A stretch of DNA of 64,000 bases from Rhodanobacteraceae bacterium (GCA_030167125.1 CP126531.1:1798001-1862000); one strand, 5' to 3'; positions 1-8,303 are shown, counted from the first letter of the stretch. Numbers and translations: made by a program. Notes: a model not told the origin generated them from the sequence alone.

Positions 1-176
1 GCGGCAGCGCGGGTTCGCGCGTCTTCCGCGGATTGTCGTGGCGCGACGGCAGCCGCCAGACGCCGCTCGGACGCCAGGGCAGCGCCGGCTCCGACGTCGG
101 TTACACCAACGTCGGTTTCCGTGTCGTGCGCGTGATCGATGCCACGCACGCGGCGCCGCCCGCGGCCGCACACTGA
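1..176 (+). CDS. SUMF1/FGE-domain protein, C-terminal fragment (5' end outside window)
   Basis: Only the last 57 codons are inside the window, in the frame that begins at base 3 and ends with TGA at 174-176. The peptide contains FRGLSWRDGS, then VGYTNVGFRVVRVID, which is the typical end of a formylglycine-generating-enzyme (SUMF1) fold. It matches, almost residue for residue, the end of the SUMF1 domain of the next gene (FRGVSWRDGS and VGYSSVGFRVVRVID), so the two are paralogues. Unlike its neighbour it stops shortly after the SUMF1 fold and has no SPOR domain. The upstream part, probably including a kinase domain, cannot be seen, so the full architecture is unknown. Confidence 0.8.
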   Translation, partial: GSAGSRVFRGLSWRDGSRQTPLGRQGSAGSDVGYTNVGFRVVRVIDATHAAPPAAAH

Positions 177-335
177 CGCCATGGCGTGAAAGCGGCATCA
201 CGTTGCCGCGGTATCATGGGTGCGCAGGGGTTTTTGTCGGTACCGCCACGGAGGGCGGAGGTCGATGGTAGCCACCGTTTCCCGCGTCGCCGCCTGCGCC
301 ATTCCACTGCGGCACTTCCCGCGTTCGCCGCGTGC

Positions 336-2798
336 ATGAACGTGCGCGGCCCGCATCCGGTCGAGGTTACCGGCTACCGGCTGGTCCGGTGGCTCGGGAC
401 GCGCGGCTCGGCATCGCTGTACATGGGCGTGGAACCGGCGCGCGACCGGCCCGCGGCGATCAAGATCTTCCACCGCGTCGATGCCGAAATCCTCGCAAGC
501 CTCGAAGGGCAGTTGCAGGAAAACGCGCGGCTCTCGCATCCCAACATCGTTCCGATCGATGCGATGGGACGCACCAGCGATGGCCGCCTCTTCTACGCGA
601 TGCCGCTGCTGCGGGATTTCGAGCAGGCACGCCCGGGCCTTTCCGGGCGATCGCTGCGGATCGTCGCGCTGCTGCGCGACCTGCTCGCGGGCCTCGATCA
701 CGCGCACCGGCACGGCGTGGTGCACGGTGACATCAAACCGTCGAACGTGCTGTTCGACGAGGCGGGCCGCGCGCTGCTCGCCGATTTCGGGATCGCGCGC
801 TGCATGGCGGAAACGCACGCTGCACTCGCGGACCCGCAGTCGGATCTCCGTGGCGTCGGCATGCTCGCGCGCGGACTGCTGCCGGGCGCGTCGCCGCCGG
901 CGTACGGAGCGTCCTCCGCACCACCGGTGCAACGGCTGCCGCCGGGTTTCGCGGCCTGGCAACCGTGGCTCGACAACGCGTTGACGGAATCGCCGGAACG
1001 GCAATTCCCGAACGCGCAGGCGATGGCCGACGCGCTCGGCACGATCACCGCGCGCCGCTACTACGGCGGCGGCGGTCCGCCTGCAGAACCGGAACCCCCG
1101 CCACGCGCGCCAAAAAAATGGCCGCTGCGCACCGCATTGCCGATCGCGGCCATCATCGCCCTGCTCGCCTGGGCCGGATGGGATTACCTCAACGAATCTT
1201 CGGCACCCGGCAACGCGCCCGATGCTGCATCCGCCGTCGCCAGCCCCGAAGCGCCGGTGACGCCGGCGGCGAGCGTGGCCAATCCGGCAGCGGTGTCGCC
1301 GGTCACCGTCGCGCCGCCGGAAACCGCGCTGCTCGACGCGCCCTCGCCGGGCCTGACGCTCGCGGACCGCGTGCAGGCGCTGGTCGGCACGGCCGATACG
1401 TTGCGCGCGCAAGGGCACCTGTTCTCGCCGCCATTCCACAACGCGGCGAGCACCTACATCGCCGCGCTCGACCTCGATCCCGGCAATGCTTCCGCCATCG
1501 CGGGCGTCGACGCGACGCTGCGCACCTTGCGCGAACAGATCGACAGGACCTGGCAGGACGGACGCAACACCGGCGATGACGCCGCCGCGTTGCGGCAAGG
1601 CGACGAGCTGGCCCGACACGCCGATGCGCGGGCGCGGCGCGCGTGGCGCCACTATCGCCGGCGGTTGGCCCGCCATGTCGGTGACATGCTTGCGCGTGCC
1701 GATCGCGCGCACGACAAGCTGGTGCTTGCCGCGCTGCAACCGCTTGCGCAGGCGCTGCATGTCGCGCCCGCCGGCGCGGACGATCCTGCGCCGAATGCGT
1801 CGGCCGGCGCGCCCGCCGCGGATACCCTCGCGCCGGGTACGCGCCTTCGCGATCCGCAAGGCCCGTTGCTCGTTTACGTGCCTGCCGGCGGCGGGATGCC
1901 GGCGTTCGCGATCGCGCGGGTGGAAGTCACGCGCGCGGATTACGCGGCGTTCGTGCGCGCGAGCCAGCGCCCCGCCGCGAGCTGCCTCGCCGCGCACAAC
2001 CCGTTCTCGCGATTGCAGCATCTCACCTGGCGCGCGCCGGGCTTCACGCAAGCCGGCGATCATCCGGTGGTGTGCGTGAGCTGGGACGATGCCGCCGCGT
2101 ACGCCGAGTGGCTTTCGAAAACCACCGGCCAGCCGTACCGACTGCCGAGCGATGGGCAATGGTTGCGCGCGGCGCAGGGCATGCCCAGGGACAGCCCCTG
2201 CAAGCTCGGCAACGTGGACGACGCCAGCCGCCACAACCCGCTGGACGATGATCGTTGGCCGTGCAGCGACGGCGCCGCCTACACCGCGCCGGTCGGGCAT
2301 TACGCGGCGAGCGGCGTCGGCGCCTACGACCTCTACGGCAACGTCAGCGAATGGGTGGCGGGCGGCAGCACCGGTTCGCGTCCGTTCCGGGGCGTTTCCT
2401 GGCGCGACGGCAGCCACGAATCGCCGCTCGGCAATCGCGGCACGGCCGACGCCGACGTCGGCTACAGCAGCGTCGGGTTCCGCGTGGTGCGGGTGATCGA
2501 CGCCGCGCATCCGATTACGGAACCCGCATCCGACACTGCGGTTGAACCGCGGACGAGCGGACAGCAACAACTGTACGTGCAGGTCGGCGCCTTCACGGAT
2601 GCGGCCAACGCAGAACGGCTGGCCACGCGCCTGCGTGGCGCGGGTCTAGGTACCGTGCGCGTGATCGCCGTCGAACGGGGTAGACATACGCTGCAACAGG
2701 TACAGATCGGGCCGCTGCCAGACCTGAATACGGTGGCCCGTACCAAGGCGCGGCTGGGTTCGCTTGGTCTGCCGCATTCCAGCATGGCGGTACATTGA
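336..2798 (+). CDS. Transmembrane Ser/Thr protein kinase with SUMF1 and SPOR domains
   Basis: An 820-residue protein if translation starts at ATG 336; in-frame ATGs at 186 and 216 would add an unlikely basic N-terminus. Residues about 9-245 are a PknB-like kinase: VAIK-type lysine K43 (AAIK), catalytic loop HGDIKPSN with D132, and DFG at 150-152. The glycine loop (LGTRGSAS) lacks its last glycine. One hydrophobic helix at about 266-286 would place the rest in the periplasm: an Ala/Pro linker and helical region, a SUMF1/FGE-like domain (about 509-718) and a C-terminal SPOR domain (about 743-815, starting YVQVGAF). SPOR domains bind glycan strands stripped of stem peptides at division sites, so the protein may connect cell-wall state to cytoplasmic phosphorylation; this is inference. 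SUMF1-kinase proteins also occur beside type VI secretion genes, and the upstream context is not visible. It follows a paralogue by 160 bases. Confidence 0.85.
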   Translation: MNVRGPHPVEVTGYRLVRWLGTRGSASLYMGVEPARDRPAAIKIFHRVDAEILASLEGQLQENARLSHPNIVPIDAMGRTSDGRLFYAMPLLRDFEQARPGLSGRSLRIVALLRDLLAGLDHAHRHGVVHGDIKPSNVLFDEAGRALLADFGIARCMAETHAALADPQSDLRGVGMLARGLLPGASPPAYGASSAPPVQRLPPGFAAWQPWLDNALTESPERQFPNAQAMADALGTITARRYYGGGGPPAEPEPPPRAPKKWPLRTALPIAAIIALLAWAGWDYLNESSAPGNAPDAASAVASPEAPVTPAASVANPAAVSPVTVAPPETALLDAPSPGLTLADRVQALVGTADTLRAQGHLFSPPFHNAASTYIAALDLDPGNASAIAGVDATLRTLREQIDRTWQDGRNTGDDAAALRQGDELARHADARARRAWRHYRRRLARHVGDMLARADRAHDKLVLAALQPLAQALHVAPAGADDPAPNASAGAPAADTLAPGTRLRDPQGPLLVYVPAGGGMPAFAIARVEVTRADYAAFVRASQRPAASCLAAHNPFSRLQHLTWRAPGFTQAGDHPVVCVSWDDAAAYAEWLSKTTGQPYRLPSDGQWLRAAQGMPRDSPCKLGNVDDASRHNPLDDDRWPCSDGAAYTAPVGHYAASGVGAYDLYGNVSEWVAGGSTGSRPFRGVSWRDGSHESPLGNRGTADADVGYSSVGFRVVRVIDAAHPITEPASDTAVEPRTSGQQQLYVQVGAFTDAANAERLATRLRGAGLGTVRVIAVERGRHTLQQVQIGPLPDLNTVARTKARLGSLGLPHSSMAVH

Positions 2799-2922
2799 AC
2801 AAAGCAAGGGAGCACGCCCGGTACCAAGACCAGGACGATCAGCATTGATCGGATGCAATCGGTACAGGCCCCGCCTTTTGAGACAAGCAGGACGTCGCGA
2901 CAACGAAGCGGCACCCCCGATG

Positions 2923-2970
2923 CATGACTTGTGGCGTATGCCCTCGCCTGCACGCGGGCGCATACTCCGG
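2923..2970 (+). promoter_or_regulatory. Conserved upstream element of first S10 gene
   Basis: A block starting CATGACTT, then GTATGC (2936-2941), 18 bases, and GCATAC (2960-2965). The two hexamers are exact reverse complements. The same arrangement with the same spacing is found upstream of the second S10 gene. It lies about 55 bases before the ATG and could hold the promoter or an operator. The conservation may simply reflect the gene duplication. Confidence 0.4.
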
Positions 2971-3019
2971 CGGCCCCGGTGCTCACGCGCCGGCCCCTCT
3001 TTTCCTGCCGGAACCTTCA

Positions 3020-4672
3020 ATGAAAGCCAATCGCCTCGCCGCTGCACTCGCATCACTGCTGCTGTGCAGTGCCCCCGCCTTCGCCGCGCCGCCGAGTTCT
3101 TCGGCGCCCGCCAGTTCCGCCAGCAGCGACAGCACGCCGACGGAAAGCCTGACCGAGCGGCTGATGAAGCCGATGTCTTCGGTCACCACCGGCACCGTGA
3201 CGGTGGAAGGCAAGGCGATCAGCTACAAGGCCGTGGCCGGCACGCTGGTGATCGACGGCACCGGCGCCAAGGAATCCACGCCTCAGGTCGCGATGGGCTA
3301 CTTCGCGTACTTCAAGCAGGGTGTCGATCCTTCCAAGCGCCCGATCACCTTCATCTACAACGGCGGCCCCGGTTCCTCGACGGTGTGGCTGCACATGGGC
3401 GCGTGGGGTCCGAAGCGCGTCGTGACGAACGATGACACGCACACGCCCGCCGCGCCGTACCAGCTGGTCAACAACGACTACAGCCTGCTCGACGCCAGCG
3501 ACGTCGTCTTCATCGACATGCCCGGCACCGGCTTCGGCCGCCTGCTGCCGCAGGGCAAGGACGACGCCGCGCGCGCCGCCGACCGCAAGGAACTGGCCAA
3601 GGCGATCTGGGGCGTGGACGGCGATGCGCACGCGTTCTCGCGTTTCATCACCGAGTTCCTCTCGAAATACAACCGCTGGAATTCGCCGAAATACCTGTTC
3701 GGTGAAAGCTACGGCACCACGCGTTCGGCGGTGCTGGCGGGCATCCTCGAAGAACAGGACAACGTCGACTTGAACGGCGTGATCCTGCTGTCGCAGATCC
3801 TCAACTTCGGCACCAGCATCGATGGTCCGGAAGGCGATCCCGGCAACGACCTGCCGTACGTGCTGGCGCTGCCGACCTTCGCCGCAACCGCCTGGTACCA
3901 CCACAAATTGCCGAAGTACGACAACGGCAAGCTGGGGCCGCTGCTGAAGGAATCCATTGCGTTCGCCAAGGGTGAATACCGCGACGCGCTGTACGCGGGT
4001 TCCACGCTCGACCCGGCCAGGGAACGCGAAGTCGCCGAGAAGTTGCACGAGTTCACCGGACTGCCGGTCGCGTACCTGCTGAAGGCCAACCTGCGCGTCA
4101 GCGGCGGCATGTTCGAGCAGCAGCTGCAGACCGGCGACGACCTCGCCACCGGCCGCCTCGACTCGCGCTTCTCCGGCCCCGAAATGGATCCGATGGCCAA
4201 GGAGTCGGAGTACGACCCGCAGTCCGCCGCGATCAGCTCGGCCTACGTGTCGGCGTTCAACGACTACGTGCGCAATGAACTGAAGTTCGGCGACACCATG
4301 AAATACCGCCCCGACGTGTACGGCGCCGGCGACTTCAACTGGGACATGAAGCACCGCACGCCGGGCGCGCCGCCGTGGGACGACGGTTCCGGCACGCTCA
4401 ACGTGATGATCGACCTCGCCGATGCGATGAAATACAACCCGAACCTCAAGGTGATGTTGAACGGCGGCTTCTACGACCTGGCGACACCGTTCTATGCGGC
4501 GATCTACGAGGAAGAACACCTGCCGATCCCGCAGAGCCTGCGCAAGAACATAACCTACGCGTTCTATCCCTCGGGCCACATGGTGTACGCGCACATCCCG
4601 TCGCTGCAGCAACTGCACGACAACGTCGCCGCCTTCATCAATGCGACCGACAACCAGGGCAACAACAAGTAA
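3020..4672 (+). CDS. Secreted S10 family serine carboxypeptidase-like protein (copy 1)
   Basis: A 550-residue protein. ATG 3020 begins a clear signal peptide (MKANRLAAALASLLLCSAPAFA), and the longer reading upstream has no such logic. It is followed by a Ser/Pro-rich spacer and an alpha/beta-hydrolase of peptidase family S10: oxyanion-region GGPGSS at about 115, nucleophile S230 in GESYGT, D486 in YDLATPF and H520 in SGHMVY, so the triad is complete. S10 enzymes remove C-terminal residues, usually at acidic pH; bacterial members are exported. The natural substrate is not evident. A strong terminator follows. The gene at 6654 is a close paralogue with matching upstream sequence. Confidence 0.93.
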   Translation: MKANRLAAALASLLLCSAPAFAAPPSSSAPASSASSDSTPTESLTERLMKPMSSVTTGTVTVEGKAISYKAVAGTLVIDGTGAKESTPQVAMGYFAYFKQGVDPSKRPITFIYNGGPGSSTVWLHMGAWGPKRVVTNDDTHTPAAPYQLVNNDYSLLDASDVVFIDMPGTGFGRLLPQGKDDAARAADRKELAKAIWGVDGDAHAFSRFITEFLSKYNRWNSPKYLFGESYGTTRSAVLAGILEEQDNVDLNGVILLSQILNFGTSIDGPEGDPGNDLPYVLALPTFAATAWYHHKLPKYDNGKLGPLLKESIAFAKGEYRDALYAGSTLDPAREREVAEKLHEFTGLPVAYLLKANLRVSGGMFEQQLQTGDDLATGRLDSRFSGPEMDPMAKESEYDPQSAAISSAYVSAFNDYVRNELKFGDTMKYRPDVYGAGDFNWDMKHRTPGAPPWDDGSGTLNVMIDLADAMKYNPNLKVMLNGGFYDLATPFYAAIYEEEHLPIPQSLRKNITYAFYPSGHMVYAHIPSLQQLHDNVAAFINATDNQGNNK

Positions 4673-4700
4673 ATTCCTCGCGAGGCTTGGCAGCCTTCGA

Positions 4701-4730
4701 CCGGCGCGATGCGAATCGCGCCGGTTTTTT
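4701..4730 (+). terminator. Rho-independent terminator of S10 copy 1
   Basis: Ten-base stem CCGGCGCGAT / ATCGCGCCGG with loop GCGA, followed directly by six T. It lies 28 bases after the stop codon of the carboxypeptidase. Nearly the same hairpin ends the second S10 gene. Confidence 0.9.
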
Positions 4731-4765
4731 GTTGCACCGGCGGTGCCTGGCGCGTCTGCTGAAAA

Positions 4766-5062
4766 TTATGTTCGTTGCTTCCAACGTTGCGGATCGCGGC
4801 TGCCGTGCATGACGGCGACTACAACAATGGAACCCTTCTCGACGCGGTAGAACACACCGAAGGGAAAACGATGGATCAGTATGCGACGCGTGGTGCGATG
4901 CACCGATGGATACAGCCCGGGCTGCTCGACAACCCGTTGCAAGGAACGGCGGATCTCGTCAAGAAACTCGTGTCCCAGACCTCGGCTTTGCTCCTCGTAC
5001 CAAGCTGCCGCGTCCTCGAGATCTTGCGCGGCCTCAGGACGGACACGAACCGGCAAGCTCAT
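4766..5062 (-). CDS. ParE/RelE-family toxin
   Basis: A 98-residue basic protein with the ParE/RelE toxin fold signature: N-terminal RPEAAQDLEDAAAWYEEQ, central FLDEIRRSLQRVVEQPGLYP, and the C-terminal block RILIHRFPFGVFYRVEKG then VVAVMHGSRDPQRW. Members either block gyrase (ParE) or cut mRNA on the ribosome (RelE); the DEIRRSLQRV...RRFPY-like pattern is more like ParE, but the sequence alone does not decide. Its ATG overlaps the TGA of the antitoxin gene (ATGA), typical of a coupled toxin-antitoxin pair. The full length and intact motifs suggest it is functional. Confidence 0.88.
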   Translation of the reverse strand: MSLPVRVRPEAAQDLEDAAAWYEEQSRGLGHEFLDEIRRSLQRVVEQPGLYPSVHRTTRRILIHRFPFGVFYRVEKGSIVVVAVMHGSRDPQRWKQRT

Positions 5063-5271
5063 AGGCGCTTGCGAATACCCGCCAGCACATCTTCCAACGG
5101 TTGCCCAGGATTTCGGTCCGCCTCGTATGCATCCAGGCGTCGGTCAAGCTCTCGGCGCTGCGCGTCGGTCAGCGCAAGCGCGCCTTGGTCAGCCGCGATA
5201 CTGTCCCATAGTTCCTCAACCAAGTGGACCCGCTGCTCCACCGGAAGGTCACGCAGTGCTGCCACGTTCAT
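5059..5271 (-). CDS. Antitoxin of addiction module (TIGR02574-like)
   Basis: A 70-residue acidic/helical protein starting at ATG 5271, which has a near-perfect ribosome site (AAAGGAGG, 5 bases ahead). An upstream in-frame ATG at 5334 lacks one. The pattern LPVEQRVHLVEELWDSIA, then LTDAQRRELDRRLDAYE and a C-terminal PLEDVLAGIR, is that of the putative addiction-module component family paired with ParE/RelE toxins. It would neutralise the downstream toxin and probably repress its own promoter. The two genes overlap by four bases and are transcribed antitoxin first. Confidence 0.88.
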   Translation of the reverse strand: MNVAALRDLPVEQRVHLVEELWDSIAADQGALALTDAQRRELDRRLDAYEADRNPGQPLEDVLAGIRKRL

Positions 5272-5413
5272 AGGCACCTCCTTTGACTCCGAGTCTACCC
5301 GGAGCTCGCTGACAGAACATGACACTGGATCCAAGCCGCGCCGCGAAGCAGCGTCGACCTGTACGAATGGTCAGGCGACACTCATGAACTCCGATGCGAA
5401 AAGCGGCAAGCGC

Positions 5414-5797
5414 TCAATCCAGGAATTTCCACGTGTCTGCCCCGTCGAAGCGCCTGACGACGACCGACTCCAGAAGCGCAGGGTCGAAATTCCGCAGGTT
5501 CACGCCGTGACGAGCGCCGGGCGCGGGTTCAAGCGGTTCCCAATGCGTAACGATGCCGCAGGTCTTGCACCGGAAATTCCTGAGCGTCCGATCGCCCCAG
5601 ATGTACTCTTCCGTGTTCTCGGGATGGCCCTGAATGGAGACCGAGCCAAGCTCGTAATAGGCCCAGATCCCTCCCGTGCGCCGGCACAACGAGCAATTGC
5701 AACTCGTCGCGGTTTCGGGTGCAGCTGGTAGCGTAAGGCGCACCGCTCCGCAGTGACAGGAACCATGCGGAGATAGGCGAAGCTGTTCTTGGGTCAT
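5414..5797 (-). CDS. GFA/CENP-V-fold zinc protein (Gfa-like)
   Basis: A 127-residue protein of the GFA family (named after glutathione-dependent formaldehyde-activating enzyme). Visible zinc ligands are CHCGAVRL near the N-terminus, CNCSLC, and CKTCG followed by a His. These give the two zinc sites of the beta-tent fold. Most short stand-alone members have no proven reaction, and Gfa activity itself is debated, so only the family is called. It stands alone on the minus strand between the antitoxin and the SnoaL-like gene, inside the interval between the two S10 paralogues. Confidence 0.88.
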   Translation of the reverse strand: MTQEQLRLSPHGSCHCGAVRLTLPAAPETATSCNCSLCRRTGGIWAYYELGSVSIQGHPENTEEYIWGDRTLRNFRCKTCGIVTHWEPLEPAPGARHGVNLRNFDPALLESVVVRRFDGADTWKFLD

Positions 5798-5894
5798 GGA
5801 AACGTTTCGATGATCAGCGTGCTGCCTGACGGCTGGAATTGGTGACTTGCGGAACGTGTCCGCTGGCCTATAACCACCGTTTGTGTTTGCGAGG

Positions 5895-5920
5895 GCTGAT
5901 GCCTGCTGCTAGGCATCAGC
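5895..5920 (-). terminator. Hairpin at 3' end of SnoaL-like gene
   Basis: Ten-base perfect stem GCTGATGCCT / AGGCATCAGC with a six-base loop. It overlaps the stop codon of the SnoaL-like gene (TGA at 5916-5918). No T-run follows on the minus strand, so termination efficiency is uncertain; it may instead stabilise the 3' end. Confidence 0.5.
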
Positions 5921-6320
5921 GATTTTCGACCTTTGGAGCCTGAAGCTGCTCCCATGTATTCCACTCTTCCGCGATCTTGCCGCCCACGATGCGCGCGAGG
6001 TTGATGCCGATCAACGTGACTGGCTCTCCGGTCGCGCGCACTTTGACGTGGGCCGTCATGCGCGTCGCAACCTTGTCACCTTCGGCAAACTGGTCATTGA
6101 CTTCAAACGAGTCTTCGTCATAGACGAAGATGTTGTGGAAATACGAAATGCTTTGCCGAAACCCTTCAAAGTCGCGGTCACCCGCCGACGCGTGGCCGAC
6201 GTAGTCGGGCGCAATCACTTCATCCAGCGCTGACAGATCTCCGCGGGCATATATTTCGACCAACCTGCGGAAAACCGCCTTCTTTGATTCGGAAGCGTCA
6301 CTCACCGCTGCGATAATCAT
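5916..6320 (-). CDS. SnoaL-like (NTF2-fold) protein, ester cyclase-type
   Basis: A 134-residue protein starting at ATG 6320, preceded by a good GGAGG-type site (GAGGATCGACC). The layout is that of a SnoaL-like/NTF2 cone: an N-terminal helix KKAVFRRLVEIYARGDLSALDEVIAPDYVGH, central FRQSISYFHNIF, then FAEGDKVATRMTAHVKVRATGEPV and a final IAEEWNTWEQLQ. Proteins of this type include polyketide cyclases and many small uncharacterised enzymes. Nothing nearby suggests polyketide synthesis, so the substrate is unknown. It is transcribed away from the second S10 gene, sharing a 333-base divergent intergenic region. Confidence 0.82.
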   Translation of the reverse strand: MIIAAVSDASESKKAVFRRLVEIYARGDLSALDEVIAPDYVGHASAGDRDFEGFRQSISYFHNIFVYDEDSFEVNDQFAEGDKVATRMTAHVKVRATGEPVTLIGINLARIVGGKIAEEWNTWEQLQAPKVENR

Positions 6321-6653
6321 GGTCGATCCTCCCGAGGATTGGACTGCCGTAACCGCATTGAACGGTTTGAGGTGGGGGTTCCCTGAAGCACCTTTCCCGA
6401 AGTGGAGCATAACTCCGCCGCCCGGTCCGGGCCGCACACCACGCACCACGGCCTTCCAATCGGGCGCCTTTCCCCCGAACAGGGATCGGACGCACGCGAT
6501 ATTCCAACCGGTGCTGACCCAAGCCTTGCGGCGCATTCGCCGCGTCTGCACATGACTTTCGGCGTATGCCTCCGCGCGCCGGCGCGCGCATACTCGAGCG
6601 GTTCCGGTGCACACGGCGCCGGGCATCACTGTCCAGTTCACCCGGGGATCGTC
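6321..6653. other. Divergent intergenic region, SnoaL-like gene / S10 copy 2
   Basis: 333 bases without a gene. It must hold the promoters of both flanking genes. The only recognisable structure is the element at 6551-6597, which is conserved upstream of the other S10 gene. No tRNA, repeat or terminator was seen. Confidence 0.6.
6551..6597 (+). promoter_or_regulatory. Conserved upstream element of second S10 gene
   Basis: Starts CATGACTT, then GTATGC (6564-6569), 18 bases, GCATAC (6588-6593), exactly as upstream of the first S10 gene. The inverted hexamers and their spacing are kept while the bases between them differ at several positions. It lies about 60 bases before the ATG. Confidence 0.4.
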
Positions 6654-8303
6654 ATGAAAGCCAATCGTCTCGCCGTCGCCCTCGCCTCGCTGCTGTTGTG
6701 CAGCGCGCCCGCTTTCGCCGCGGCGCCGCCGTCGAGCGCCAACACGCCGGCGCAACCCAGCACAGGCAGCAGCAGCCAATCAGAACCGCTGATCCAGAAG
6801 TTGTCGAAGCCGTTATCGTCGGTCACCCACGGCAGCGTCACCGTGGAAGGCAAGTCGATCAGCTACGAAGCCGTCGCCGGCACGCTGGTGATCGACGGCA
6901 CCGGCGTCAATGAAGGCACGCCGCAGGTGGCGATGAGTTACGTCGCCTACTTCAAACAGGGCGCCGATCCCAGCAAGCGTCCGATCACGTTCCTCTACAA
7001 CGGCGGCCCCGGTTCCTCGACGGTGTGGCTGCACATGGGCGCGTGGGGTCCGCAGCGCATCGTCACGAATGACGACACGCACACGCCGGCCGCGCCGTAT
7101 CAACTGGTCAACAACGATTACAGCCTGCTGGACGCCAGCGATCTCGTCTTCATCGACATGCCGGGCACCGGCTTCGGCCGCCTGCTCAGCGCAGGCAAGG
7201 ACGACGCCGAGCGCGCCAAGAGCCACAAGGAACTTGCGAAGGAATACTGGGGCATCGACGGCGACGCGCAGGCGTTCTCGCGTTTCATCACGCAGTTCCT
7301 GTCGAAGTACAACCGCTGGAACTCGCCGAAGTTCCTGTTCGGCGAAAGCTACGGCACCACGCGTTCGGCGGTGCTCGCGAACGTGCTGCAGACGCAATAC
7401 AACGTCGACCTCAACGGCGTGATGCTGCTGTCGCAGATCCTCAACTTCTCGCTCAGCATCGACGGCGCCAACATGAATCCCGGCGTGGACATGTCGTACG
7501 TGCTGGCGCTGCCGACCTTCGCCGCGACCGCGTGGTACCACCACAAGCTGCCGAAGTACGACAACGGCGGACTCGCGCCGCTGCTGAAGGAAGCGACGCA
7601 CTGGGCCACCACCGATTACGAGCAGGCGCTGGCCGCGGGTTCCACGCTGAGCGTGGACAAGAAGCAGCAGATCGCGCAGAAGCTGAGCGAGTTCACCGGC
7701 CTGCCGGTTGCCTATCTGTTGAAGGCCGACCTGCGCGTCACCGGCGGCATGTTCGAGCAGCAGTTGCTGAGCGGCACCGATTCCAATACCGGCCGTCTCG
7801 ACACGCGCTTCTCGGGCCCGGCGATGGACCCGCTGAGCGAATCGTCTGAGTACGACCCGCAGTCCGCCGCGATCAGCTCGGCTTACGTGTCGGCGTTCAA
7901 CGACTACGTGCGCAACGATCTGAAGTTCGGCGAAGGCATGACCTTCCGGCCGTCCGTGTACGGCGCCGACGATTTCCATTGGGACTGGAAGCACATGGCG
8001 CCGGGCCAGCGTTTCTCGCGCGGCGGCACGCCGAACGTGATGATCGATCTCGCGGTGGCGATGAAGTACAACCCGAACCTCAAGGTGAAACTGTTCGGCG
8101 GCTTGTACGACCTCGCGACGCCGTTCTACACGGCGGTCTACGAAATGCAGCACCTGCCGATTCCGCCGTCGTTGCAGAAGAACATCACTTACGGATTCTT
8201 TCCGTCGGGACACATGGTGTACGCGCACCTGCCGTCGCTCAAGCAGATGCACGACGATGCCGCGGCCTTCATCGAGGCGAACGACAACCAGGGCAACAAG
8301 TAA
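6654..8303 (+). CDS. Secreted S10 family serine carboxypeptidase-like protein (copy 2)
   Basis: A 549-residue paralogue of the gene at 3020, with the same signal peptide start (MKANRLAVALASLLLCSAPAFA) at ATG 6654. The catalytic triad is complete: S232 in GESYGT, D486 in YDLATPF, H520 in SGHMVY; GGPGSS precedes them. The two proteins align end to end, with most differences in the post-signal Ser/Thr/Pro spacer and in the lid region after residue 300. Both therefore appear to be active exported carboxypeptidases, perhaps with different specificity. A strong terminator follows. Confidence 0.93.
   Translation: MKANRLAVALASLLLCSAPAFAAAPPSSANTPAQPSTGSSSQSEPLIQKLSKPLSSVTHGSVTVEGKSISYEAVAGTLVIDGTGVNEGTPQVAMSYVAYFKQGADPSKRPITFLYNGGPGSSTVWLHMGAWGPQRIVTNDDTHTPAAPYQLVNNDYSLLDASDLVFIDMPGTGFGRLLSAGKDDAERAKSHKELAKEYWGIDGDAQAFSRFITQFLSKYNRWNSPKFLFGESYGTTRSAVLANVLQTQYNVDLNGVMLLSQILNFSLSIDGANMNPGVDMSYVLALPTFAATAWYHHKLPKYDNGGLAPLLKEATHWATTDYEQALAAGSTLSVDKKQQIAQKLSEFTGLPVAYLLKADLRVTGGMFEQQLLSGTDSNTGRLDTRFSGPAMDPLSESSEYDPQSAAISSAYVSAFNDYVRNDLKFGEGMTFRPSVYGADDFHWDWKHMAPGQRFSRGGTPNVMIDLAVAMKYNPNLKVKLFGGLYDLATPFYTAVYEMQHLPIPPSLQKNITYGFFPSGHMVYAHLPSLKQMHDDAAAFIEANDNQGNK

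Noticed and set aside
186..335. Upstream extension of the kinase reading frame
   Set aside because: The 50 extra residues are basic and without conserved features; the kinase domain begins just after ATG 336.
198..2570. Long minus-strand open frame opposite the kinase gene
   Set aside because: It is Arg/Ala/Gly-rich with no domain and mirrors the third-position GC bias of the real gene; a shadow frame.
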